Source of the DNA: Chryseobacterium tructae
Lineage (GTDB): Bacteria; Bacteroidota; Bacteroidia; Flavobacteriales; Weeksellaceae
Assembly: GCF_030409875.1 (NCBI RefSeq)
Contig: NZ_JAUFQR010000001.1
Span: 3,224,001-3,288,000 of the forward strand
Direction: 5' to 3'
DNA: 64,000 nt
A model generated the notes under the pieces. It ran no database searches. It was given only the letters and a program-made list of their open reading frames with translations, and had not been told where the DNA came from. A program made the translations under genes and the position numbers. Shown here one piece after another: positions 29,572-38,519 of this stretch (the first letter of the stretch is position 1; the number at the start of each line of letters is the position of its first letter).

Positions 29572-29934
29572 ATGAAGAAGTCTCTTTACATATCAATTAC
29601 TTTTATACTTGTCCTGTTTTTTACATTACTACTGGGCTTTGCTCACCACAAGAAAAGTAATATCTCTGTGAGTTCTTCACAAGATCAAATAAGTTTCAAG
29701 GTATCCAATTCTGTTCAGCAGCATGACTTATTGTTCATGACCTCAATTGCTGAAAATGACTTTGATGTTGACAAAACTTTTTTTGATCTGCCTTTTGTCC
29801 TTTTTGAAAAAGAAATGTTTTCATGGGGATCTGCATTAAATTCTAATGTGATAATGAATTCTGAAACAGAATGGGTACATCATTATCATCTTCCGAAATA
29901 TCTTTTATTCCATAATTTAAAGATTAGAGCATAA
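29572..29934 (+). CDS. Small exported protein of unknown function upstream of hypA
   Basis: From MKKSLYISITFILVLFFTLL this encodes about 120 residues. A signal peptide or N-terminal anchor ends near LLGFAHHKK, and a polar domain follows with no cysteine. The C-terminal part has several His (EWVHHYHLPKYLLFHNLKIR). It lies 109 bases upstream of hypA on the same strand. The histidines and location make a metal-related role conceivable, but no family is recognised. The longer start at 29560 falls inside the -7-like element. Confidence 0.5.
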   Translation: MKKSLYISITFILVLFFTLLLGFAHHKKSNISVSSSQDQISFKVSNSVQQHDLLFMTSIAENDFDVDKTFFDLPFVLFEKEMFSWGSALNSNVIMNSETEWVHHYHLPKYLLFHNLKIRA

Positions 29935-30042
29935 GCTCTTCCCTTCTTGTAAACCTTAATCAATAAGGACTTTACAAATATTCTCTCATTAAGATTATCC
30001 GAAAAATTCAGATAATCAGTTTCACCTATAAAAATATAAGCT

Positions 30043-30396
30043 ATGCATGAATTGAGTATAGTGAAGGATATCTTTGACACTTTGGAAGAGCATTATGATG
30101 CTAAAGTTGAAGATATCCAACAGGTTCAGGTAACGGCAGGACTCCTTTCCAATGTTCAGCCCGTCCTGATTCAGAATGCTTTTGATGCCTTCATTACCGA
30201 TCATCCGTACTATCGGGAAATGGAACTCGAAGTACTCGTCAATGATATTATTGCTCATTGTGACCTGTGCAACAAAGACTTCCAGGTCAGGTATCACAAA
30301 TTTGTCTGTGAGGACTGCAAAGCTCCCTCTTCCAATATCGTCCAAGGGAACGAACTCTTTATTTCAAAAGTAATTTTTAAACAAAAAGACCATTAA
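30043..30396 (+). CDS. hypA: HypA, nickel metallochaperone
   Basis: This 117-residue protein starts MHELSIVKDIFD; the second-residue His is the family's nickel ligand. A zinc site is formed by CDLC and CEDC near residues 74-95. HypA delivers nickel to [NiFe]-hydrogenase and, in some species, urease. It is the first gene of a tight run hypA-hypB-ureE-like-ABC importer, with hypB starting 1 base after its stop. No hydrogenase or urease gene lies in the window. Confidence 0.92.
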   Translation: MHELSIVKDIFDTLEEHYDAKVEDIQQVQVTAGLLSNVQPVLIQNAFDAFITDHPYYREMELEVLVNDIIAHCDLCNKDFQVRYHKFVCEDCKAPSSNIVQGNELFISKVIFKQKDH

Positions 30397-30397
30397 T

Positions 30398-31111
30398 ATG
30401 TCAACAGCTAATCCAAAAAGTTTAGGAAACCGCGTAGGATCGGTTCAATGTGATAATACCACTCTTCATTTATTAAAGGCTAATGATTTTGTAGCCAAAG
30501 CCATCAGAGACCGCTTAAAAGATGTCTGCGTGATCAATGTGTGCTCTTCTCCAGGATCCGGGAAAACAACATTAATGCAGGAAACCGGAAAACGACTGGC
30601 ACAGGATCTTACTATTTCAATCCTTGTGGGCGATCCTGAAACAGAGCGTGACGCCATCAGAATGCGTGAAGCAGGAATCAATGCTTTACAGATTGTGACT
30701 GGCGGAATGTGCCACATTGAGGCTCAGATGATTTTGCAGGCCTTAGATCATATTGATTTAGAAGGGTTAGACTTATTATTCATCGAAAATGTAGGAAACC
30801 TTCTTTGCCCGTCTGCTTTTGACCTTGGGGAAGATTATCGCGTCACTCTTCTAGCTTCTACTGAAGGGGATGATAAACCTAAAAAGTATCCCCGCATGTT
30901 CCTAACCAGTGAACTGATGCTTGTTTCTAAAGCGGATTTACTTCCTTACGTTCCATTCTCTGTAGAAGCGGTAACAAAAGATGCCCATGAAGTAAACCCT
31001 AATCTTGAAGTAATGACCATCAGTACGTTAAACGGTGACGGAATTGACGAATGGTGCAACTGGCTGAAAGAGAAAGTGAAACTGAAAAAAGAAAGCGCAA
31101 AAGAAGCTTAG
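30398..31111 (+). CDS. hypB: HypB, GTP-dependent nickel insertion protein
   Basis: This 237-residue SIMIBI GTPase has the P-loop SSPGSGKTT, switch residues in LVGDPETERDA, metal-site motif TGGMCHIEAQMI (Cys and His), the block FIENVGNLLCPSAFDLGE, and the specificity motif SKAD. It lacks the N-terminal CxxCGC and the His-rich stretch found in some HypB proteins. It works with HypA to load nickel. The gene abuts hypA and the UreE-like gene, so all are co-transcribed. Confidence 0.93.
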   Translation: MSTANPKSLGNRVGSVQCDNTTLHLLKANDFVAKAIRDRLKDVCVINVCSSPGSGKTTLMQETGKRLAQDLTISILVGDPETERDAIRMREAGINALQIVTGGMCHIEAQMILQALDHIDLEGLDLLFIENVGNLLCPSAFDLGEDYRVTLLASTEGDDKPKKYPRMFLTSELMLVSKADLLPYVPFSVEAVTKDAHEVNPNLEVMTISTLNGDGIDEWCNWLKEKVKLKKESAKEA

Positions 31112-31112
31112 T

Positions 31113-31589
31113 ATGAATACAGTACAACCAGTCGTAATTGATGAAGTAAAAATGGGAATTGATCTGAACGGTCAACATTCTGACATTCTGGAACTCGAAT
31201 GGTTTGAAAACAAAAAGCAAAAACTAACCCGGACTACCAGATCCGGGCTCGTTTTGGAATTGAGATTAGGAAACATCAAGGAATGGCAACAGGGAACCAG
31301 CTTATATAATAATGGTCAACTGATCGCAACTATTGCCATTAAAACCTGCCTTACCATAAGTTTTCTTGCTGAAAATGATGCCGAAGCGGCAGACTTCTGT
31401 TACTTTATCGGAAATCAGCACCTTCCGGTATTTATCACATCAAATCAACAGTTCGCTGTTCCTTATGATGGTCGTCTGTATGAGCAGCTTTCTTTAAGGT
31501 ACGGTAAGCGTATTGAGCTGATGGATGCTCAGCTTTTATCCCATCAATCCTTACGTTATCTAGCAAAAAATAGAATCTATGAAAATTAA
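31113..31589 (+). CDS. UreE-like nickel chaperone
   Basis: This 158-residue protein resembles UreE. The N-terminal barrel contains KLTRTTRSGLVLELRLGN, and the C-terminal ferredoxin-like domain contains FIGNQHLPVFI (UreE usually GNRHxP) and VPYDGRLYEQLSLRYG. There is no His-rich C-terminal tail. UreE binds nickel for urease maturation, often with HypA in the same pathway. The usual urease genes (ureABC, ureF, ureG, ureD) are absent. It overlaps the next gene's start by a few bases. Confidence 0.7.
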   Translation: MNTVQPVVIDEVKMGIDLNGQHSDILELEWFENKKQKLTRTTRSGLVLELRLGNIKEWQQGTSLYNNGQLIATIAIKTCLTISFLAENDAEAADFCYFIGNQHLPVFITSNQQFAVPYDGRLYEQLSLRYGKRIELMDAQLLSHQSLRYLAKNRIYEN

Positions 31590-32592
31590 AAGTTTGTTTA
31601 TTATAAGTTTTTCTGCGATGCTGCTGGCATTTCAAAGCTGTAATAACCCGAAAAATTCCAGTCCTAAAGAAACCTCAGCGAATACGAAAGTATCAGCAAC
31701 CGACAGCAGAGGTAAAAAAATTATTCTTCCTCATGAAGCCATGCGCATTGTTGTGCTATACAACGCATTGGTTGATGATGTTTATATGCTTCAGGCTGGT
31801 GAAAAAATGGTAGGAATTCCCCAACAGATCTACGAAATGGAAGATACCTACAGATTCCTTTCCAAGCTTGATGATCGTATTAAAAACAAAAGCATTGCGA
31901 CTCCTACTTTCGGTGGACAGTCCAGTAATGCGGAAAGCATTGTAGGCTTAAAACCCGATTTGGTACTGACCTTTAATACAGATGAGGATAATATCAATCA
32001 GATTGAAAACCTTGGAATTCCGGTATTTACTTTTTCTTCTTTAAATGATGAAAAGATCCTCGATGAATTAAAAAATGTTGGAAAATTGCTTGGAAAACAG
32101 AAACGTGCTGAAGAAGTTACAGGATATGTTGCTGAGGAAGTAAAAAAAATGAGAGCTTCTCAGGTTACTTCTCCTAAAAAGATCTACTATGCATGGTCAA
32201 AAGGGCGTATCATGTCTACATCAGGAAAAGGAAGCCTTATTGATATGGCGATCACCCTTTCCGGAGCTCAGAATGCCTGCCTTGTTCCGGTGGAAGCACC
32301 CAATATCAGTGCCGAGACCATGTACAAGTGGAATCCTGATCTTATCGTGCTGTGGAATTCAAAACTATCGGACGTTTATAGCCTTAAAGAACTGGAAGCG
32401 CTTCCTGCTGTAAAAAACAAGCAGGTATTTGTAATGTCACCATCGTTTCCATATGATCCGCATACCGTGAAGTTTATGTTGTTTGCTAAGCAACTGCGTC
32501 ATTGGTGTATGCCGGAATATACACAGGAACAACTCGATCAGGATGTAAAAAATGCATTTGAAGTAATCTATGGTAAAAAAGGATTAATCTGA
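31579..32592 (+). CDS. Substrate-binding lipoprotein of a FecB/BtuF-type ABC importer
   Basis: This 337-residue protein has a lipoprotein-like signal (MLLAFQSC|NNP). A class III periplasmic-binding fold follows with motifs RIVVLYNALVDDVYMLQAG, IVGLKPDLVLTFN and KWNPDLIVLWNSKL. The helical-backbone type is used for iron chelates, vitamin B12 and, in Helicobacter-type systems, nickel complexes. Its gene overlaps the ureE-like gene and is immediately followed by permease and ATPase genes. Nickel or a nickel chelate is the likely cargo, judging by context. Confidence 0.83.
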   Translation: MKIKSLFIISFSAMLLAFQSCNNPKNSSPKETSANTKVSATDSRGKKIILPHEAMRIVVLYNALVDDVYMLQAGEKMVGIPQQIYEMEDTYRFLSKLDDRIKNKSIATPTFGGQSSNAESIVGLKPDLVLTFNTDEDNINQIENLGIPVFTFSSLNDEKILDELKNVGKLLGKQKRAEEVTGYVAEEVKKMRASQVTSPKKIYYAWSKGRIMSTSGKGSLIDMAITLSGAQNACLVPVEAPNISAETMYKWNPDLIVLWNSKLSDVYSLKELEALPAVKNKQVFVMSPSFPYDPHTVKFMLFAKQLRHWCMPEYTQEQLDQDVKNAFEVIYGKKGLI

Positions 32593-33601
32593 TGATAAAG
32601 AGCATTAAAACAGTTTCTCTACTCATCCTGCTTCCTATACTTTTGGTGTTTGTTTCACTGATTATAGGTTCCAGCCAGAATATTGGCATGGGAGAACTGT
32701 TTCATCATATCGCTCTGGAATTGGGAATTTCTAAAGATGAAGCGGTTTCTCAAGGAAGTCTGCATACAATTTTATGGCAGGTTCGCTTACCAAGGATTGT
32801 TCTTACATTTCTTGTTGGGGGTTCTCTGGCCTCTGCCGGAGGGGTTCTGCAGTCTGTTTTCAGAAATCCGATCGTTGATCCGTTTACATTGGGAATTTCT
32901 TCAGGTTCCGCATTTGGAGCAGCATTAGCTATGTTGTTTCCCATAATGGCAGTCAATGTTTCGGCATTTATTTTCGGAGTTGTAGCAGTGGTCATTACCT
33001 ATCTTGTCTCGTATGCCGGAGCTAAAACATCTATTGTCAGTATGGTACTTGCCGGAATGATCGTATCAGGGGTATTTACAGCTTTCCTTACCGTTTTACA
33101 ATATCTGAGTGATCCTTATAAATTACAGGCTATTGTACAATGGACTATGGGAAACCTGCATACCGCTTCATGGCAGAAAGTTCATACAGCTGTATTTCCC
33201 ATTCTTATTGGTTTAACAGTCATTGTTGTACTTCGCTGGAAACTTAACCTTTAGCGTTGGGAGATCATGAAGCCATGGCCGTTGGAGTAAATCCAACAGT
33301 ATTGAAACTGATTTTAATGGCAGTAACTACGATGATTACGGCTTCATCTGTAGCTGCAGTGGGGGTCATCAGTCTGTTTGGATTGATAGTTCCCCATATC
33401 AGCAGAATGATTTTTGGCCCGAACAACAACATTACCGTTTGGGCGAATATCAGTATCGGGGGAACATTTTTATTATTGATTGATGATTTCTCGCGTACTG
33501 TAATGCCCTTTGAAATTCCGATCGGAGTATTTACCATGATTATCGGAGCTCCTATTTTTATTTATCTCATGCGTAGAAACGCTATAAACTGGAACTCATG
33601 A
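32592..33601 (+). CDS. FecCD/BtuC-type ABC permease (one frameshift)
   Basis: This is a multi-span membrane protein of the FecCD family, with motifs WQVRLPRIVLTFLVGGSLAS, NPIVDPFTLGISSGSAFGA and the C-terminal VGVISLFGLIVPHISRMIFG. The frame stops at 33254. Restoring a T in a TTT run gives LRWKLNLLALGDHEAMAVGV and one continuous protein of about 336 residues. It forms the inner-membrane channel for the lipoprotein at 31579, with the ATPase at 33598, whose start overlaps its end. Confidence 0.85.
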
Positions 33602-34368
33602 ACAGTGTGATTAGTATAGAACAGCTTTCTTTTGGTTATGGAAAAGATCAGGTGCTGAATAATGTCAATGCAAAATTTGCAAAAGGAAAACTTTCGGTCA
33701 TTCTAGGAAGAAACGGAAGTGGTAAATCTACCTTGTTTAAGATCATTGCCGGATTAGAAAAAGACTACCAAGGAAAAGTATGGATTGCCGATAAAGAACG
33801 CCGAAAAATAAAAATAGGAAATACATCACCTGTTCGCCTAGGATTTTTAACCCAGTTTCATCAGACTACTTTTCCCTTTAAAGTTTTTGATGTGATCTTA
33901 ACAGGCCGTGCTTCTTTTTCCAAATTCTCCCCTAAACAATCGGATTATCAGGAAGTAGAAACCATTCTGAAGAAATTTAATTTAACCCACTTAAAAGATA
34001 AGCCTTATACTTCTCTTTCAGGTGGTGAACGTCAATTGGTTCTTTTGTGCCGGGTATTGGTTCAAAAACCGGACATTCTCATGCTGGATGAACCTATCAA
34101 TCATCTGGATCTGCATTATCAGGTTGCTGTATTGGAAGCCATTCGTCAGTTGGTGAATGAAGGAACTACGGTTTTATGTGTTATGCACGATCCCAATCTG
34201 GCCTTCATGTTTGGTGATAATTTTTTTGTAATGCGTCACCATGAACTGGTAGCTGTTCAGTCGTTGGAAACAGATGAATTGAAACAGCTTCTTGAAGAAA
34301 CGTATCAGGTTCCTTTACTCGCTCTGGATAATCAGGGAACTCCCATATTTGCCCCTCAATTAAAATAA
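33598..34368 (+). CDS. ABC transporter ATP-binding protein
   Basis: This 256-residue ATPase has Walker A GRNGSGKST, signature LSGGERQ, Walker B ILMLDEP and the switch His in CVMHDPN. The subfamily is the FecE/BtuD type for metal-chelate import. It overlaps the permease gene by 4 bases and precedes an acetyltransferase by 5 bases, so these belong to one operon. Confidence 0.92.
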   Translation: MNSVISIEQLSFGYGKDQVLNNVNAKFAKGKLSVILGRNGSGKSTLFKIIAGLEKDYQGKVWIADKERRKIKIGNTSPVRLGFLTQFHQTTFPFKVFDVILTGRASFSKFSPKQSDYQEVETILKKFNLTHLKDKPYTSLSGGERQLVLLCRVLVQKPDILMLDEPINHLDLHYQVAVLEAIRQLVNEGTTVLCVMHDPNLAFMFGDNFFVMRHHELVAVQSLETDELKQLLEETYQVPLLALDNQGTPIFAPQLK

Positions 34369-34373
34369 AATAT

Positions 34374-34895
34374 ATGAAAGATCATGAAGAAATAACAATT
34401 TCATTGGTTCAGGATTACCAGGTATTTGAAGTCCTTCCTTATGTCATGGAATTCAGACGCCAATTATATCCTTTATTGGATCCATTGATTGTACCTAAAG
34501 ACCTTGTCAATTTTGAACAAAATTATCTACTCTCTCCCACCGGAGCCTTTTTACAGGCTCGAACCACAGCCGGAAAACTCATTGGTGTTATCGGAATGAT
34601 GCCCTTTGACTATCGTTTTCCTCATCTGGATATTGATGAAAAAACAACCGTAGAAGTCGCAAGATTATTCGTCAATCCAGAATATAGAAGAGCAGGAATT
34701 GCCACCCGACTGTTCCAGGAACTGGCAAAAACAGCTCAACAGAAAAATATAAAAAGATTATACCTGCATACCCATCCTTTTCTGCAGGGAGCGTATGACT
34801 ATTGGCTCAAACAGGATTTTACACTTCTAAAATCTTGCTATGAAGGAACTTACCCTACCCTCCATATGGAGCTTATGATTTCAGAAGAACAATAA
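34374..34895 (+). CDS. GNAT acetyltransferase in the nickel cluster
   Basis: This 173-residue GNAT-fold protein has an acetyl-CoA loop in FVNPEYRRAGIATRLFQELA and a strand ending RLYLHTHPF. It lies between the ABC importer and the TonB receptor, spaced 5 and 26 bases. In such metal-acquisition operons an acetyltransferase might modify a metallophore or a precursor, but no synthesis genes are seen; the role is inferred. Confidence 0.78.
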   Translation: MKDHEEITISLVQDYQVFEVLPYVMEFRRQLYPLLDPLIVPKDLVNFEQNYLLSPTGAFLQARTTAGKLIGVIGMMPFDYRFPHLDIDEKTTVEVARLFVNPEYRRAGIATRLFQELAKTAQQKNIKRLYLHTHPFLQGAYDYWLKQDFTLLKSCYEGTYPTLHMELMISEEQ

Positions 34896-34921
34896 ATACT
34901 ACAATTGCGTAGAAAGATACA

Positions 34922-37357
34922 ATGAAACACACAACCAAAAAAGTATTGTACATCAATGGTATAATGCTCTTAGTTCCTTTTGCTTTATCCGCACAGGAAA
35001 CCCATCCTATTTTCGGAAAAATATTGAATCAGGAGGGAAAAATAATTTCTAATGCCTCAGTTTCCATCAACCAGGGAACTACGACTACAACGAGTAAAGA
35101 CGGGAAATTTCAGTTTGAAACCCCGGTTCAGTATCCTGCTCAATTAATGATTGATGCCAAAGGATATTCCGGATCTCATATCACTCTGGATTCTCTTTCT
35201 TATGACGATAAAAATGGGATTACCATTCATTTGGCTGAAAATCAAACGGATCTTCAGGAAGTTCTAATTACAGCCCGTAGAAATAACTCTTACCTTACCA
35301 ATAACCTGGAATTGGGTGGTAAATTTTCAGGAAACCTAAAAGATCTACCACAATCTGTATCTATTGTCAGTAGTGAATTTATGGAAGACAAACAGGCATA
35401 TACTACCCGTGATGTCGTACAAGATTTAGCAGGCGTAACTACAGCTTCTTCTTATGATGACCTTATTATCCGCGGGTTTAAAAGTGGCTACGAAACCGGA
35501 ATCCGACTTGTGAATGGACTCCGTTCGGGATATAGTTATGGGAATAGTTACTACCGCTCGCCTTTAACAATAAACCTGGAAAGTGTTTCTGTTTTAAAAG
35601 GCCCTGGAGCTTCATTATTCGGAGATGTAACTCCCGGAGGAACCATCAATATGGTGACTAAAAAGCCTTTGGATAAACAAAAGGGATCTATTAATTTCTC
35701 CGTTGGTAGTTTCCAGACGATTCGTACCAGTGTTGATTTGACAGGACCATTGGATAAAGAAAAGAAAATCCTATACCGCCTGAATGCAGGGTATGAAGAC
35801 AGCAAAACCTTCCGAAATGTCAATAAGCAGAAAAACTTTATGATTGCTCCATCATTTACTTTCAAGCCTCTTGACGGAACTCAGGTAGATATTGATCTGG
35901 TATACGACCAGTTTCATGGATTTCTTGACAGAGGAATGGGGTTGAGAAACAATGACTTTTATGCTCTGGATCGTTCTTTTACATTAAGCCAGCCATCGGA
36001 TTTTTATAATACCAAAACCTTATCATTCAGTGCAAGACTGAGCCAACGTCTTACCCATAACCTTTCATTGAATGCAAGCTATATGAAATCCATCTATCAG
36101 GAAGATGTGAATGAACACCGTACTCTGAACAGCTATGCAGATGCCCCCAACAACACCATCATGAATATGCGTTTCTTTGACCGTCATGGAAAAGATTATA
36201 CGGATAACTCTGTAGTGTATTTAAAATGGGATCTTACCGGTCATAAGATAGAAAATCACATCGTAGCGGGAGTAGATTATGCCCAATATGAAGGAGACAG
36301 CAATAATCAGCAAAGAGAAGCAAGACAACAAAAAATTGATGGAAAAAACATTCCATTGACATTTGATCTTAACAATCCTACTTATACTACTCATGACCTG
36401 AGTAATTATGTATGGCTGGCACAAGGAAGTTATCCTTTTTTAAGCCCTTATAAAACAACCGGAATCTATGTACAGGATCAGATTTCATTTGCAGACCGAT
36501 TCAAACTTATTGTGGGACTTCGTCACGAACATTATTATTCCGAAACAGTAAGTGGTAAAGATCGCTTTAATGCTACTCAGAATGCTTGGTTACCTCGTAT
36601 TGGACTGACCTATCAGATCAATGATCAGATCAATTATTTTGCAAGTTACTCACAAGGATTTGCTCCTGTTGGGGCTAATTTTATCCAGAACTATCAGGAT
36701 TATGGCGCTGATAAACCTTTTACCGCCGAACATAGCTTCCAGATTGAAACTGGACTTAAAACCGGATTCTTTAAGAACCAATTACAAATGGATTTATCTC
36801 TTTTCCAGATTGAGCGTAAAAATATGCTGATTGCAACAGGTGAAATCAGTACAACAGGGTTTCCTGTCTACAGACAATCCGGTGAAGCGGTATCAAAAGG
36901 TGTAGAACTGGACATCCGTGGACAGTTGACCAAAGAGTTTCAGGTTATGGGAAATTATACCTTTAACGATACTGAAGTAAAATCTTCTTCCATCGCCTCT
37001 GAGGTAGGACAAGCTCTCCCAGGAGCCCCTAAAAACATGGCCAGTATATGGTTAAAATACGTCATCTCAACCTCAGCTTTAAAAGGGCTTGGTTTTGGTA
37101 CCGGATTGTATTATGTAGATACCAGACGTATGGACAACAGCATCGGAAAAGACAGCAACGGAAGTGCTCTTTGGGGGCAATGGCCTTCTTACACCACTGT
37201 AAATGCAGCCGTTTACTATCATATCGGAAAAATGAAAATGGCAGTGAACGTCAACAATATTTTCGATAAATACTACTTTCTTGGTGGGTTCGATTATACA
37301 CGAGCCTTTCCGGGAGCTCCAAGAAATGTAACAGTTTCTGTGGGGTATTCTTTTTAA
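34922..37357 (+). CDS. TonB-dependent (siderophore-type) outer-membrane receptor
   Basis: This 811-residue receptor has a signal peptide (ending FALSAQE) and a carboxypeptidase-regulatory-like domain (residues about 28-105, FGKILNQEGKIISNASVSI). A plug follows (LKDLPQSVSIVSSEFM and DVVQDLAGVTTASSYDDLII), with SVLKGPGASLFGDVTPGG, and then a barrel ending in Phe (NVTVSVGYSF). It resembles the ferric-siderophore receptor class. Located at the end of a nickel-handling operon, it is a candidate outer-membrane nickel (or nickel-chelate) receptor. A terminator at 37377-37411 follows. Confidence 0.87.
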   Translation: MKHTTKKVLYINGIMLLVPFALSAQETHPIFGKILNQEGKIISNASVSINQGTTTTTSKDGKFQFETPVQYPAQLMIDAKGYSGSHITLDSLSYDDKNGITIHLAENQTDLQEVLITARRNNSYLTNNLELGGKFSGNLKDLPQSVSIVSSEFMEDKQAYTTRDVVQDLAGVTTASSYDDLIIRGFKSGYETGIRLVNGLRSGYSYGNSYYRSPLTINLESVSVLKGPGASLFGDVTPGGTINMVTKKPLDKQKGSINFSVGSFQTIRTSVDLTGPLDKEKKILYRLNAGYEDSKTFRNVNKQKNFMIAPSFTFKPLDGTQVDIDLVYDQFHGFLDRGMGLRNNDFYALDRSFTLSQPSDFYNTKTLSFSARLSQRLTHNLSLNASYMKSIYQEDVNEHRTLNSYADAPNNTIMNMRFFDRHGKDYTDNSVVYLKWDLTGHKIENHIVAGVDYAQYEGDSNNQQREARQQKIDGKNIPLTFDLNNPTYTTHDLSNYVWLAQGSYPFLSPYKTTGIYVQDQISFADRFKLIVGLRHEHYYSETVSGKDRFNATQNAWLPRIGLTYQINDQINYFASYSQGFAPVGANFIQNYQDYGADKPFTAEHSFQIETGLKTGFFKNQLQMDLSLFQIERKNMLIATGEISTTGFPVYRQSGEAVSKGVELDIRGQLTKEFQVMGNYTFNDTEVKSSSIASEVGQALPGAPKNMASIWLKYVISTSALKGLGFGTGLYYVDTRRMDNSIGKDSNGSALWGQWPSYTTVNAAVYYHIGKMKMAVNVNNIFDKYYFLGGFDYTRAFPGAPRNVTVSVGYSF

Positions 37358-37738
37358 ACTTATTTTTAATCTTGATAAAGCCTGGGCTGTTTTTTACAGT
37401 CCGGGCTTTTTATTGGATTGGAAAGCGCAAAGACACAAAAGAATGTAAATGGATATCTTTTTAAGACGCGAAGATTTTATCTCCGATAAAATTGAATACT
37501 GCTAAGCTTTAATATGGCCACGGATTAACGAATAAAATGATTTGACATTGGCTTACAAGCCCGTGTAATCTATATGGTTCAAAAAAATTAACCACAAAGG
37601 GAACATAGATTTTTGCGTTGCATATAAATTATTTATTCGTGAATTCGTTGCTTAAAAACAGTTATTCATTAGCTAATGTATTAATTATTAGCCTATTTTT
37701 GTAACTCAAATCTATTAAAGACACTGCTATTTTTCATT
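37358..37738. repeat. Gene-free region with terminator and dispersed repeats
   Basis: After the terminator at 37377-37411 there is no gene. Positions 37463-37502 closely resemble 23660-23699, and nearby a GGCCACGGATTAACGAATAA-type unit (from about 37515) is similar to a decayed unit near 28612. These are dispersed non-coding repeats. The AraC gene at 37739 has no clear consensus promoter. Confidence 0.45.
37377..37411 (+). terminator. Terminator of the nickel/TonB operon
   Basis: Fourteen-base arms (37377-37390 and 37396-37409) with two G-U-type mismatches and a 5-T loop are followed by more T. It lies 20 bases after the receptor stop. Confidence 0.82.
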
Positions 37739-38494
37739 ATGGATAATGACTTCCAGTTTCATTTCATCGAACCAGATCATAGCATTGCAGATTTTGTAGA
37801 AAATCTGGGAACATTCCATAACCGATCCAATGAAGTGAAAGAAGTGGTTATCATTCCGGATGGAAGGGTTGATCTATTTTTTATGCAATCACCTTCAGAA
37901 CCATTTCACATTGCTCTTATCGGATTGGAAACCTATTCTGAGCAAAGACAGATAGCCCCACAGACCCAAGCTTTTGTAGTAAGCTTTAAGCCCATTGCTG
38001 TTGAATATATTTTACATACAACTATTGCTGATGTATTAAATTCGGCTAAGGAGTTACCTCCTGATTTCTGGAACTTTAAAGCTGAGGATTTACAGGATTT
38101 TGAACTTTGTTGTACAAAAGCACTCCAAAAGATAAAAGAGCTTATTCCTCAGAAAACAGATGAAAGGAAACATCTACTTTTTGAGCTGATCTATGCATCA
38201 AAAGGAGAAATGAGTGTGACTGAACTTTCTGAAAAAGCGGGCTGGAGCAGCAGGCAGATTAATCGTTACTTCACGAAACAGCTGGGATTATCTTTAAAGG
38301 CCTACTCTACTATTCTTCGTTTTAGAGCTTCTTTGGAACATATTGCACAAGGACGATTATTTCCAGAGCTTAACTATACGGATCAGAATCATTTTATTAA
38401 GGAAGTCAAAAAATTTTCAGGAGTGGCTCCCAAAGAATTATCAAAAAATAAAAACGACCGATTTATACTATTATCAGTGTTGAAAGGAAAGTAA
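37739..38494 (+). CDS. AraC-family transcriptional regulator
   Basis: This 251-residue protein has an N-terminal sensory region (DHSIADFVENLGTFHN) and C-terminal double helix-turn-helix (MSVTELSEKAGWSSRQINRY and LNYTDQNHFIKEVKKFSGVA). It precedes the Tet(X)-like monooxygenase by 25 bases on the same strand and is its likely controller. The effector is unknown. Confidence 0.86.
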   Translation: MDNDFQFHFIEPDHSIADFVENLGTFHNRSNEVKEVVIIPDGRVDLFFMQSPSEPFHIALIGLETYSEQRQIAPQTQAFVVSFKPIAVEYILHTTIADVLNSAKELPPDFWNFKAEDLQDFELCCTKALQKIKELIPQKTDERKHLLFELIYASKGEMSVTELSEKAGWSSRQINRYFTKQLGLSLKAYSTILRFRASLEHIAQGRLFPELNYTDQNHFIKEVKKFSGVAPKELSKNKNDRFILLSVLKGK

Positions 38495-38519
38495 TTTTGT
38501 CCTATACAATTTAAATACA

